This document shows positions 21,286 to 32,395 of a DNA stretch of 44,340 nucleotides, piece by piece. Both the position numbers and the translations under genes were made by a program. The notes under the pieces were generated by a model. It saw nothing but the letters and a program-made list of their open reading frames with translations. It made no database searches and was not told the origin of the DNA. The DNA lies in assembly GCA_000310025.1 (NCBI GenBank), contig FN649751.1:1646775-1691114 (forward strand). The letters are read 5' to 3'. How positions within the stretch are numbered: the stretch's first letter is position 1; each line of letters begins with the position of its first letter. Source of the stretch: Ectocarpus siliculosus. Lineage: Eukaryota > Sar > Phaeophyceae > Ectocarpales > Ectocarpaceae.

Positions 21286-24200
21286 ATGGAATGGCTCAGA
21301 AAGTACCCCCGAACAGTGGACGTTGAGACTGCGGATGGTGTAGTGCGAGGCTCCCTCCTGCGGGATCGCGAGTTCCAGAAGGTCATTGCGGTTTTCAAGT
21401 GAGCGCCAAGGAGGACGTCATGGCCTCATGTTTTGCCGAGGCACGGGTTGTTTGTCGAGCGAGTGATATTGTGATATTCTACAGATGAGACCCCCTATGT
21501 AGCAGACACCACCAGCGGTATAGTTGATGCAGAAAGTAACGGGCGGAGTGGTACTACTGTACCGCAAGCTCGTAAGGTGAAACGGGAGGCTTGAACGGCG
21601 CTGAAGGCGTGTCTAGCGAGAGAGGTTGTTGAGTTGATTTCATCCGACAAACTTTTCCTTTTTTTGCGCGTTGCAACCGTGAACGAACGCTTTGGACTCC
21701 CGTTTCCCCATCCTCCCTCCCTCCGCAGTGGCATCCCTTACGCTAGGCCCCCGGTTGGAGAGCTCCGATGGCAACCACCACAGCCCGTGGAGCCTTGGGA
21801 GGGGGTTAAGGTCACTCGTCGATACGGCCCAGAGGTACGTGATCGTTGTATATCGTCCTTGTTTCACCAGGAAGAAAAAAATAGGAAAATTTCGATGCTT
21901 TCGAATACGAGGTGTATGTTGTCTCGGATATCATGGGCTGATCAGTCTCTATCCACGGGCCGCGTCCTCTCAATTTAGAGTGCCTGCACTGGTGGGGGGG
22001 GGGGGTGTAGCACAGAGAGCGAGACAATGAGGGGCGGTCGGTACGGCGTGTTTCCCCCCTTGTTTAATCTATCCGCAAGCAGCAAGCAGCGTACCTCGAC
22101 CGCGTGCTGCTGCTGGTTGCTGCTGCTTCTGCTGTGTGTTTTCTGGATGTAGGATGTAAGCAGTGGCAAAGAGCCGTTACAGAGGATGACGCATGGCTCG
22201 TCACACATACATATGCTGATAGTGCCTGCCGCAAACCGCACACGCACGTATACAGGAGTAGTGTGTACTTAGCTTCTGACTATCAGCTGGCGTGGATTTC
22301 CCTGCTGTAGCAGCAGCAGCATCAGCAGAGTCCCGCCCGTTACTGTTCCGCACGCTCGTTTGCATCGTTTGCGCTTCGCCGCTTGTGCCGACTGAGATGG
22401 GCATCCTGCCTTATATACATGCAGAGAAAAAGGGGCAATATGAAGCAAACACGTTGTTGTGTACCATGATGGTATCTTGTGTACCGCCGTGCCTCGACCC
22501 TTTTTTCTGAATGCGCATCGGAAGAACTGGCTGTCGGCTGAACCGGACCTTACATGCGGAAAGCAAACGTCGTTGATGTTGGTGGTGCTAAAGGTTTGTT
22601 GTATTATCCTTTCAGCATGAATCTCTTGTTGACCTAAAACCATGTACTGCTGTACCTGGTACTGCTGCAGCTGTCCAGCACCTAAATTTATTACTTGCTG
22701 TCATACTCCTCCCGACGTTCACAAAGGAGGGAACGAAAACACATCAGGGGAAGACGATGATGCGAGACCCTAAAGAAATAGATTTCCAGATATCGTGTCG
22801 CTCGCTCAATACGACACCACATGCCGTTCGACTGTGGGTATATCTCGAATGGGTAGTCTTTCTGTGTGTGTTTATATTATTCCTTAATTAATAATATGCC
22901 GTTTTGTCTTCAATGCGGAAGTACGTTATCGCCGAAACGGAACCAGAATTTCCTGGTCTATTATAGTAGAAAATTCGGCAGGCTGGAGCGCTGTTAAAGT
23001 GGGTTCAATTCCTTGAGTGTCAATATCGTTCGGACGGGACGATAAAAAATCTCGAGGTTCTCCATCGCTTTTATTATGAACGGGCGATGTATTACGTACA
23101 CCCGGAAGCTAAACACTGTATTCATAGGCTTGCTGTTTCTCTTACCTCTGCAAAGCTATATTCCCAATGCCCTTTCGGTGCCGCAACCTCTCTACACTCC
23201 AACCCGTAGCGAGCAGCCTTAACAGTGTTTTTCGTATTATGTAAACATGCTGAATCAAGCACACAATCGGGGAAGTTGGGTTATAGGGAAGAGTTAGGGG
23301 ATAGGGTCTGCGTACCCCCTCCCTGTTCTATTTCCTCATACAAAGTATTATTCTCGCGAAGGCGGTCCACCGTAGCGTATCAGTGTTGTGTACTGTAGGC
23401 GAACGTAAGTAGCAGGAAGAAAAGGTGGCACAAAAACCACTTGGTGCTGCTGCTGTGACGTGCCGTTCGGACAGGAGCCGAGACGAGTGCGTCTCCTATC
23501 TCTGGGGATGTGGGTGGCCCGTTTTTTTTTTTTTTTTTGTTCTTCACTTCAAATCAGCGCTCACAGCACTAGTGCCGTTTATTCCAACCCGTGGTCACAC
23601 AGAAGAGCCTCTCTCTACCCTCCCCTCCTGCGGTACTTCGCCGTCAATTTTTAATGCGAGAAGAGTTTAGCACTCTCTTCCCTCTGTGTACACACGAACT
23701 AGCGCTATCCACTTGGCCAGGAGCGGAAGCGAGAGAAAAACTCACTTTGCAAGAAAAGCTCGCCTACGCCGGGATTCGAACCCCTGACCTGACCTCTAGA
23801 AGGTTACGAGGCTACCAACTAGACCACCGGGGCGACCGACACGTGGACCGATGTGAAACGTCTGGATGGAAAATAACTGCTGGATGTCTCCGTTTATATC
23901 GTTTCAACTGGGCGGCGAAAGAGATATGGAACTGTCATGCGTTTATCATCTCCTCGTTCTCCCGTACCAACAGTTGTCGGCCTTGCTAAGAACGTGTTGT
24001 ATGCACACGCACCCCAGGCTCCCTGTGTTTCCATCATGCACAGGCACCGACTGAGGTATACGCTGGCACCAGCTACTGTGTTCGTGCGATCGGACGGTAG
24101 CTACTCAACTCGATTGAAGATTGAAGACGTTTTCAGGTATACAGTATATATAAAGTACACATCTCTTATCTTTTGCGCCCCTCCCTGCCTCCACCCTCGC

Positions 24201-26900
24201 CCCTGCCTGCTGCTTTCCGCAGGCCCCCCAGCTGGGCATGGAGTTCATGGGCTTCCTCCGCGCCGCCGTACAAAAGCACGCCTTCGGCACCGTGCAAACC
24301 AAGGCCTACATCCACGGCGCGCGGTTGCTAAGAACAAGGCTCGCCGCGAAGCAAAGCGAGGACTGTCTGTACCTCAACGTGCGCACGGTAAGCCCGTCGG
24401 TGGTCGGGGACCTCGGTGCGCCGCCGGCCCCCCGCCGAGGCGATAGAGACGCTGGCGATTCCTGTCCTCCGAGCAGCGGGCCTGAGGAAACGCCGCCCAC
24501 CCCTACTACCCAAGGCACCGGCGTGGGGGCGCAAAGCACGGCTGCGGATGGTGGCGGTGGTGCTGCTGCGGGTGCTGCGGCGAGACTACCGGTGCTTGTG
24601 TACATTCACGGCGGCGACTACCACGACGGCGCGGGCGCGAGCAGACCCTTTTACTTGTCCAACGCGCTGCCCATCAAGGGCGACGTGGTGCTGGTGACGT
24701 TCAACTACCGGCTCGGTTTGCTGGGGCACTTCTGCCACCCGGACCTGTCGAAGGAGGCGGAGGCGGCGGGACGGCCGGCCGTGTCCGGCAACTACAGCAT
24801 CCTTGACCAGGCGAGCAAACTTTCTAGTCCTACTAAAAAGATGGCTGGATTCCCAGTTATGCAAGAATTTCCTTCTACCTGGGTCGTTTTCATCGGCAGC
24901 GCGAATGTGCTAACTATGTGGCAAGAATTCTGCTAGGGCGTTTCAGTTTGCAGCGTGAATGAATGTGCTTCGGTTGAGTGTAGAGTGCGCACCGAAGCTC
25001 AAGTGTTGTTGATATAATTGGGCCTGACGCTACACCCGTGACCTATTCTGAGCGTCGACGAATTACTTGTCCCAGAAAAGATCGTCTTTCTTTTAGCCAG
25101 CTTGAGTGTGTAACCCCGACGTTGTTGCTCTTTCCTGTAAACGTGCTGTACGCCAGATCGTTGTAAAGTACGAGTAGCTTTCCCCGACCGTGAAGGTCGT
25201 GGTTTTCACATCCTGCTGTAGGCAGACACTTTGTGATCTTTTATTCGTGTGTGTATGCAAATATTCGAAAATTGTTGACGAGGGATTGAGAAATGCTGAA
25301 CCCTTGCGCGAAATTTGAAGGGGGGCACCGCCGAAGAGACAGACCTTCCGTGTATCTCCTGACTCCGTACGTTAGGTAGATGGCCAGGGCCTTTCCTATG
25401 CGGCTATCACGCATAAACCCAAACGCTCATCGAGAACTATATGGTTGTGCAGGATCACTACGGGGAGAAGAAACGCGAACGCACCACAGCGGGCAGGTTT
25501 GTCCCGTGTGCCCTGCTTTCTCTTGCCACCGCCTTTTCCGCCAGCATGGTGTTTGACCGGGCATGAAACGCCCCCAACCCTTGATGCCCTGCCCTCATTT
25601 TTCCCTTCAGATTGCCGTGTTGCGGTGGGTGCAGCGGAACATCGCCTCCTTCGGCGGCGACCCGGAGAACGTGACGATAATGGGCTCCAGCGCCGGCGGG
25701 GAGAGCGTGCTGTACATGATGACGTCATCGCTGGCCCGGGGGCTGTTCCACAAGGCGATCTGCCAGTCGCCGGCCTGCACGCCGAACTCGCTGATGCACC
25801 TCCGGGAGCCGTTCGCGTGCTTCCGCCCTTCCGAGGACAACGGCGTGGACTTCGCGTTCAGGCTGGTGGGCGCGGACCGGGGCCAGGTGTCCCGCCTGCG
25901 GAACGCCCCGCTGCGTCAGATCATGAACGCCTACTACCAGGACGGCACCAAGCGGCCCGAGCCGAGGCAGCTCTTCTACCCCGTGGTCGACGGCCACGTG
26001 ATCCCCAAGCCGCCGGTCGAATCGTTCCTGCTCGGGGAGCAGGCGCCCGTGCCGCTGCTCATCGGCAACAACGCGGACGAGGGGAGCCTCTGCTACCCGG
26101 TCACGTACTCGCGGACGCGCGTCCGGGACGCGCTGTACCCGAGCCCGGTGCGGGAGGCCGGCAGGGAGGCGTACGGGGACGAGGGCGCGGCGGCGCTCGC
26201 GGACCTGTACGACCCCGCGTGGCGGGAGACCGGGGAGGGGGCGGAGGACGGGTCGCCGTCCGACTGCGACTTCTTCACCGACCGGGTGTTCGGGCAGAAG
26301 GTGCACTGGCTCGCGTCCCACCACCACCGGCTCCTGCGGCGGCCGACCTTCGTCTACGTGTTCGCGGCGGCCCCGCCGCGGGAGGGGCAGACCGTGGGCG
26401 CGTTCCACGGCGCGGAGGTTCCCTACGCGTTCGGGTCGCGGCCGTGGTTCATCGGGGGTCCCGAGGACAAGCGGCTCGCGTCGGCCATGCCCGACTACTG
26501 GACGGCGTTCGCCCGGGGGGGCGACCCGAACGGCACCCTCCGCCCGCGGGTGTTCTGGCCGTCGTTCGACTCGGAGCCCGGGAAGGGGCGGCTGATCGTG
26601 CTCGGCCACGCGATCGAGGCGAAGAAGATGGACCGCCTGGAGCGGTACGCCATCCTGCACACGCACGTGCGGCGGGTCCTCGCCGACCTCGAGAGCCTGC
26701 GGAAGTGGCAGGCGAAGCGCGAGCAGCACGAGAGGCGGGCGACCGAGCTGCGGGCGGCCGCCAGGGCGAGAGCGATCAAGAACGACCAACAGCAGGAGGA
26801 GGAGCGGGAGGAGGACGGCAGCGCCGAACGCGGGGAGGGGTTAGCGGCAGAGGCGCGGGTGCCGTTCCGTCAACTGCAGAAGCAGCGATCAAGCAGCTGA
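21286..26900 (+). CDS. Type-B carboxylesterase (alpha/beta hydrolase)
   Basis: Four exons: 21286-21398, 21729-21834, 24223-24810 and 25611-26900; the product is 698 aa. The order of family motifs is complete: [15 protein letters not shown] at the exon 1/2 junction, SEDCLYLNV in exon 3, the oxyanion motif [21 protein letters not shown], and GNYSILDQ joined to [11 protein letters not shown]. The nucleophile elbow is GSSAG with Ser296, where the family usually has GESAG. The acid is Glu426 in NNADEGS and the base is His535 in FHGAEVPY, so the triad is intact. The family hydrolyses carboxylic esters; the substrate is unknown. No signal peptide is visible, so it is probably cytosolic. Oddities are a roughly 60-residue Gly/Ala/Pro/Thr-rich insert between LNVRT and [10 protein letters not shown], a GC donor on intron 3, and a C-terminal charged segment rich in Arg, Glu and Gln that may form a coiled coil. 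Confidence 0.93.
22844..22871 (+). repeat. Exact 28-bp dispersed repeat, copy 2
   Basis: Identical over 28 bases to 19304-19331, in the same orientation and 3540 bp away. See that entry. Confidence 0.7.
23618..23837 (-). mobile_element. tRNA-derived SINE, copy B
   Basis: Read on the minus strand, the head GGTCGCCCCGGTGGTCTAG contains an A box TGGTCTAGTTGG and a perfect B box GGTTCGAATCC. The body and tail match copy A: AGGGAAGAGAGTGCT, CTTCTCGC, then CCGCAGGAGGGG. Outer bases TCGCC and GGCGA can pair like an acceptor stem, but the T-stem has mismatches, so this is a SINE head and not a functional tRNA gene. It sits antisense in esterase intron 2. Confidence 0.78.
25268..25335 (+). mobile_element. 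SINE tail fragment, copy D (tentative)
   Basis: TTGACGAGGGATTGAGAAAT followed by GCTGAACCCTTGCGCG resembles the tail of SINE copy C (GTCGACGAGGGAAGGGAT, then GCTGAACCCTTCTCGCG). It is short and diverged and lies in esterase intron 3. Confidence 0.4.
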
Positions 26901-29547
26901 CTTGTGTTCGGTGGAAAATTATAGCAAGCGTGCCGTTGGAACCTGTTTGCTTCGCTGGCAGAGTGGGTGGTGCTTCAAGAAGAGCAACATGTATTGTAAT
27001 TAAGTTTGAGCCCACCTTTCGTTTCCCGCTGAACGTGGTTTAGCGGCCGCAGTTCGAGACATAGACCTGCGTCCGAGATAGAGAGCTGGTCGGCTCCTTG
27101 TAGCAGCTGGACCGGGAAATATCACAGCCCCATAATGGCGTGCTAAACTGAGAAGATGAGTAAAAGAAGATAAGAGTACTCCACAGAGCCACTGGAAGCG
27201 TATTGTCAAGAGGTGGCGGTGCGTGTTGATGGCGGCCAACGCTTCATGGCGCGCGTTCAGCGGTAGAGCGGCCGGTTGCGGGGGGCAGGTGTAGATTTTG
27301 TTGATTGGGTCCTAAATGATACCGGGAAATCGTGAGTGTTGTGAAAGACGCGTTCGTCGCGAAGGAGAACCGAGTTGGGAGAGATTTATATTTCATTTTT
27401 TGTTGTTACGTCCCGTAAATCCATTTGGTGTTTGTCACATCCCCGAAAACTATTTTGCGTTGGGGGAGTCGGTGTGGTATATGGAGACTTGTTGATCCGT
27501 ACGTGTTGTTCGATGAGACGAAATACCGGAAAGCCCCTAGTTAGGTGTGCTGCGTCGCATATGTAGCAGGGGATGGACGGCGAAAGAAGAAACGCTTGGC
27601 TGCTGTAGGCCACGTTAACGTTAGCAGTGGCACCGGCGTGGGTGTCCTTGCTGTATCGTTCGAACGCCAAGTCGCGGCGTACACGTCCTTTGATGCGCTG
27701 CAAAAGAGGTCGTGGATGCGCGACCCAGGCTTGAGGATCCGATTTGTAATCCACTGGAGAGCGGTTGGGAGAGATACAACGTGGTGCTACAGTACATCGT
27801 ATATAATTGCGTGCGTGTCGATTTGTACAGTATATGGGAAAATCCGTCCGCGTTTCAAGGCACAGGGGAGGTCTTGGTTGTCGACCTCTCCAAATTCAGG
27901 GGTAGAAATTTGATGCTTTCATTTTTCAGTGGGGTGGGGAACCGGGGCAAAGCAATCATGGGAGGTTTGCCAGGGAAGGCGGCGGTGATTTGTTGTGCTT
28001 GTGTGGCGATTGTCGTAGACTGCGTCTTATGAGGGATGGAGGTTGCAGAGCGTCCGTAGCGACAGGGCATTTTCACGGTGTGCGGTTAGTTGGGCAGAAG
28101 CAGTGCATATGTATCATGCCACAATGTTAAATGTTGATCGATATTTTCATCTCGAAATGGCAGTCGAGAACGGTTGTTGGCGGGTGGGTAGAGCGCGAGC
28201 CAGATGCAGATGCGGACACCACAGACTGAGCTAGGCGTTGTAAGACAGTTCGTAGTTATTTGCTTTGGAATTAGAAGTAGAATCCACAGCCGTCCTCGTC
28301 AGTTGGAGCAGTACCAGAGTGCGGACATTAGAAGATACTGAGCGAGGACTGGAACGGTTTTTATTGTGAAGACAACAACCAAAGGTCCATTTCCCCGGCG
28401 TTGCTGCCTGGAATCTTTCTCCGTTGTGCCAAAGCTACTCCTGTGCTTGGAACACATTATGCATTAAGAGTCAAGAGTGAGAGTGGTTGATGCCTGCACA
28501 AGGGGCGCTTAACTCGCTGTTTGCACGGCAGATCAAGGCGAATGCATACCCTGACCTCCAATGCGATAAAAAAGAACAGAGGAGTATGCATTAGAGGGAA
28601 TCACGCCCACCAACCTGACGTTTCAGTCGAGTGTCAGTCCGTGAACAGCGTTTTTTCGTTAACTTTATTGCGTTATCACCGCCTGCCGCCGAACCGACCG
28701 CACGGTACTTGCGCCGTTCGTTCCCAACCTGTGGCCGGGCGCTTTTAACGCGTGCTATGACCGGTGGCCGTGTCGCGAGTGTGGCGTCACAACCCTCCCC
28801 CACGGTATCGGTGAAAACTGAAATCGGAGGAGCCACACGTAGATGCCCGCATATGGTCGTTGTGAGCTTGTCTGCCCGGAAAATATTGGCAGTAACGTGT
28901 TCGATCCTCCGGCTGCGGGGTTTATATGCACCGTTCCTTGGCCCCAGACCCAAAATTCCCAGGTTTATCAGGCAACTCCCCCGTCAGCGTCGCTGACAAT
29001 ACCCAACGCACAATGGCAATACGTATAGACACGTGAGAACCGGTGGTCCGAAAAGTAGGGAAAAACAAGAGGCTACCTTGCGGTGCTGTTGCAAATAACG
29101 CTGACGCTCTCCGCTCCTCTGCTACGGGATAACGAGAAAAGTGTCACAGGTTAAAGGTTGAACATGTCGAATGCATGTTGGTCACATCGGGGAGCGGTCC
29201 ACTAGCATACATAGCATAGGGATAGCATAGCATACACACGACAGAGCCAAGAGGCGACCAAACGACGGCCAGAGGCAGCCAGAGGGAGAGGCACATGGAT
29301 GGGCGAACAGGCTGTCTACCAAAACATCGACCCAATAATTTTCGAACAGCTGAAGAGCTACCGGAGACGCCGCCCACGACCACGCGACCGCAGAAGGAAG
29401 TGAAAACCCCATGCCCGCCATCATCTCGTCAAGCTAGCCGATACCGACGACGAGAAAAAAGCACGCGGCGACAGGGAGCGAGGAGGATGCGGCACGCGTA
29501 CAATCCCCGGAACGCATGGCGATGCGTAACTCCCCCCGTAGCGTCTC
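26901..29547. other. Convergent intergenic region, esterase to uridine phosphorylase
   Basis: This 2.6-kb stretch lies between facing stop codons. It contains copy 2 of a dispersed repeat (28296-28380), and open frames around 27545-28032 that do not resemble any family I know. It should include both 3' UTRs. Confidence 0.5.
28296..28380 (+). repeat. Dispersed repeat, copy 2
   Basis: Aligns with 2462-2545 in the same orientation, with a small insertion after CAGTAC. It ends with GTGAAGACAACAACC. See copy 1. Confidence 0.6.
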
Positions 29548-32395
29548 TCAGGGGTCACCGAAGGACGTGACGGCTCGTAAGGCGGCCTCCCCCGCTGCGC
29601 GCTCGATCCGTGAGATCCTGTCGATTGCGATAGCATCGTCTGCGATCCGGTTGGCAAGCTGGGTGCCAGAGGAAGAACAGAAGGTTCGGGGGGGGAGGGG
29701 TGAGCACGTGTGAAGTACAGAGCGAAAGGAGAAATAACGTCCCTTTCGCAGGCCGTGTTTTTTTCTCCAAGTCTTAAGAAAAGCTCCGGAACCAAGACAA
29801 GCTTTGTTGCCGAAGCCTCGTGCTGGAAAAAACACCAACAACCACGACACACGAGTGTGCCCATTTCCTCCACTCCAAAAAACACTGGGCGATACTTGTC
29901 GTCGCCGAACTACTCTCCCGCAACCTCTTCGCCGCTCTCACCACTATGGTTGCGGCCGACGCCTGCACCTTGCTCTTTCGACAGAGGCGAGCGAGGTGCA
30001 GCAGCTGAAACGTCTCCATCTCGAAGCTCCCCGCCGAGGGGTGTCGCTCTAGCAAACTCGACAAGATATCGCTGTTGCGGTCTTCGAAGCTTGGGTCGAG
30101 ACGGCCTGAGGCGACAAACGAACGATGGTTGCGAGAGAAGGGTGTCGGATGGAAAGAAATCGAAAGGTTGCTCAGAGCTCGTCCTCCGGCCTGCCTGTGT
30201 CACACCGGTCTGTGTGTGGGACCCATCGCGTGATCCTCGGGTAGGGTTGCGAAGTTACGCGTTACCTATGTTTGCAACAATTTTTTTTGTGACTACCTCG
30301 CCATCGAAAGAGCATCGTCCACGGGACCGACTCGTTTCGACGCCTCCCACACCTTGGCTGCTGTAGAAGCTGTCCGCCGAGGCATTCAAGCATCCCACCA
30401 CGGCCGTCCCACCACCACCGTCGCTGCCGCCCGCCTTGCCATCCAGCGAGCGCTTGAGTTCCTTCAGCAACGCTTCGGACAGCTCTTCGTCTGCGGGGGC
30501 CACCCCGTGGAACAGGTACGGCTCGCCTTGGGTTTCTCCTCTCGCGGCCGTCCCTTCCCAAGCGTCCGGATTTTGGCGAATCATCACGGAGCCCTCGCTC
30601 GCAACCGCCACGCTGCCGACGGGCAGGTCGGGGCGCAATCCGGCGCAAGACCCGAGGCGGACGATGCGGAGTGGTCCCGTCGTCACCGCCCTCACCTCCC
30701 GCACGAAGAAGTCCATGTTTGGGTAGCCCATGTTTATCAGCACGATCGACACGGGCACTCCGTTGTAGGTCCCCGTGTGGGTAACGAAGCCCCGCTTGCT
30801 TCGCCTGGTGGTTGTTGTTGTTGTGCTACTACTGCCGTTTTTGGTATTGTTGTCGTGGTCGTTGATGTTGTCGTTGTTGTCATCCTTCGGGGTGCCGGCG
30901 GCGGTAGTGGTGGTGCCGTCCAAGAGTGACGCAAGGATCTCGCCGCGCCCCTCGCTTCCGACCGTGACGATGTTGTTGGCCACTGCGCATGGATGCAGAT
31001 ATGTACGTAAATAGAGGCAGGCGTATAAATGGTCATGGGCATTCAAAAACGGGGAGAAGAGTATACTGGAACCAACACACTTTCCGCGGGCACGGTGCAC
31101 TTTTCTCGCTCCTGTCGCCGCGTAAGGCTTGCCGAGCCGTGTGGTCACGTGTTGTAAATTGCACCCAGTGCCTTTTATCATACACGTCTCGTCACACCTG
31201 TATTCTTAGCGCACCAGGCGAGCAAGAAAAATCAAATCAGCAAGTTTGGTCTTCTTACAGGAAAAATAAATACACTTCTGTACCTAAGACTACCACGCGG
31301 ACGGTGTACATGTATTTGTATGTGTATTGTAGCAGTAGTGCCAATCGGGAACAGAAACAATGAATCAGGACCTTGCTGGATTATACAGAAAAAATCTGTT
31401 CAGAAAAAAAAGCTCAAATGTTTACGAAAAATAAGAAACAAGGGCTAAGAAACTCAGCTCACTCTCGGCCACGACATAAGAAACGTCGCAGTAAGAAACA
31501 TGATCGGGCGATACCCTGAGACACAAGAAACAACGAATAGCTGAGGAAGCGTGCTGTCCAATAAGAAACCTCCCACTGCTGCTGCTGCCAGCTCCCACCA
31601 CTACCTATCTAGGCTAGCTCATCATGTAATTGTTTTTTGTAGTGAGTGATTATTTTCGCGTCGCCCCTCGGGCCCCCGCGCCGCGGGCTGCGCTACCCAC
31701 TGCTTGTTGTATTGCTGTACTGCCACAATCACGGGAGTCAGGAAGTTCAGGAGGAGGCGACAACCCCGATCAATCAATGTTCGTCACCACCGAGCTGTCG
31801 ATTGAAAATGTTACATGAAAAGGCTTGGTGTGTTGTTGGTTTCTTCGCCAGAAATAAGAAAAAAATAAGAGCAGCAGAATGATGCGACAGCCCAAAGGAA
31901 TTAAGAAATACTGGCCGACTTCGGCTGGTCCTTAGGGCGAAAATATGAAATTGAGGCTTGACCCGATTTTGACGTTTCTTATCTCCGGGCCCGTTCTGTA
32001 TTATTCCTCGTTCTCTCGCCATCAATCTGCCTGAGGGTGCATACCAAGACAACCACAAGGAAGGGTGGCAGCAGATATCATACCACGTTTCTCGCGGCTC
32101 TGTTGGCCGCTCTCTCCCTGCCTCGACTACTATGTAGCAATGGTGAAACAACGTCGTCACGGAACATACAGCTGCAGTATACAGGTACTTTCTGACGCTA
32201 TGAATCTGTCTCTCAGACTCTTTTCTATGATATGGTTTCGTTGCGTCATATTAAGAAAAAAAAAAAAAAACTTAGATGGTCAATTATTTAGACACACGCA
32301 CCTTCGCCGGACCGCAACTCGAGATGGAGCACTCTTCCGTCAGCCGTGAGCGGAACGGCATTGGCATGGAGAAGATAAAGATCAGTGGCGCTCAT
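29548..32395 (-). CDS. Uridine phosphorylase family protein (PNP/UDP superfamily)
   Basis: Four exons on the minus strand: 32395-32302, 30982-30353, 30105-29942 and 29658-29548; together they encode 332 aa. Junctions restore family motifs: RSGE|VANNIVTVGS, SSQ|GRLDPSFEDRN and AATIV|LANRIADDA. Other marks are INMGYPNMDFFVREVRAV, VRLGSCAGLRPDLPVGSVAV, NASADSFYSSQG and SFEMETFQLLHLAR; the Glu-Met-Glu at 270-272 is the ribose-binding signature. Members catalyse reversible phosphorolysis of uridine to uracil and ribose-1-phosphate in pyrimidine salvage, usually in the cytosol. The first exon (ADGRVLHLELRSGE) aligns with the N-terminal segment of the microbial-eukaryote subfamily, which supports the start. 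An insert rich in Thr, Asn, Asp and Ser (about 30795-30915) interrupts the region after LLDG and is encoded by trinucleotide-repeat-like DNA. Substrate preference within the superfamily is not certain. Confidence 0.9.
30983..32301 (-). other. Uridine phosphorylase intron 1
   Basis: This 1.3-kb intron has the octamer TAAGAAAC five times between 31432 and 31569 and a CAAGAAAC at 31524. It also has an A-run near 32252-32271. I see no exon in it. Confidence 0.6.

Larger units (their letters stand above)
21835..24222 (+). other. Esterase intron 2
   Basis: This 2.4-kb intron (GAG|GTACGT to CCGCAG|GCC) holds a 12-G tract (21994-22005), CAG/CTG-rich stretches near 22080-22135 and 22300-22330, the second copy of the 28-bp repeat (22844-22871), a T-run at 23522-23539 and an antisense SINE (23618-23837). 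I see no coding exon in it. Confidence 0.6.

Noticed and set aside
22990-23030. tRNA-like GGTTCAATTCC near 23010
   Set aside because: Only a B-box-like word; no A box at the right distance and no cloverleaf.
23761-23837. Functional tRNA gene on the minus strand
   Set aside because: A and B boxes are present but the T-stem has mismatches, no normal anticodon arm can be drawn, and the sequence continues into a repeated tail shared with 11276-11509; it is a SINE.
25725-26789. 354-codon minus-strand open frame
   Set aside because: Antisense shadow of esterase exon 4 caused by strong GC bias; composition is Arg/Pro/Val/Leu-rich and lacks any domain.
25445-27043. 532-codon plus-strand open frame over esterase exon 4
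   Set aside because: It is the out-of-phase frame of a GC-rich exon, is dominated by Arg/Gly/Pro/Ala and has no family motifs; the other frame carries the full esterase signature.
27545-28032. Protein-coding gene between esterase and uridine phosphorylase
   Set aside because: Overlapping 106-122-codon frames without recognisable motifs or shared splice structure; more likely 3' UTR or intergenic.
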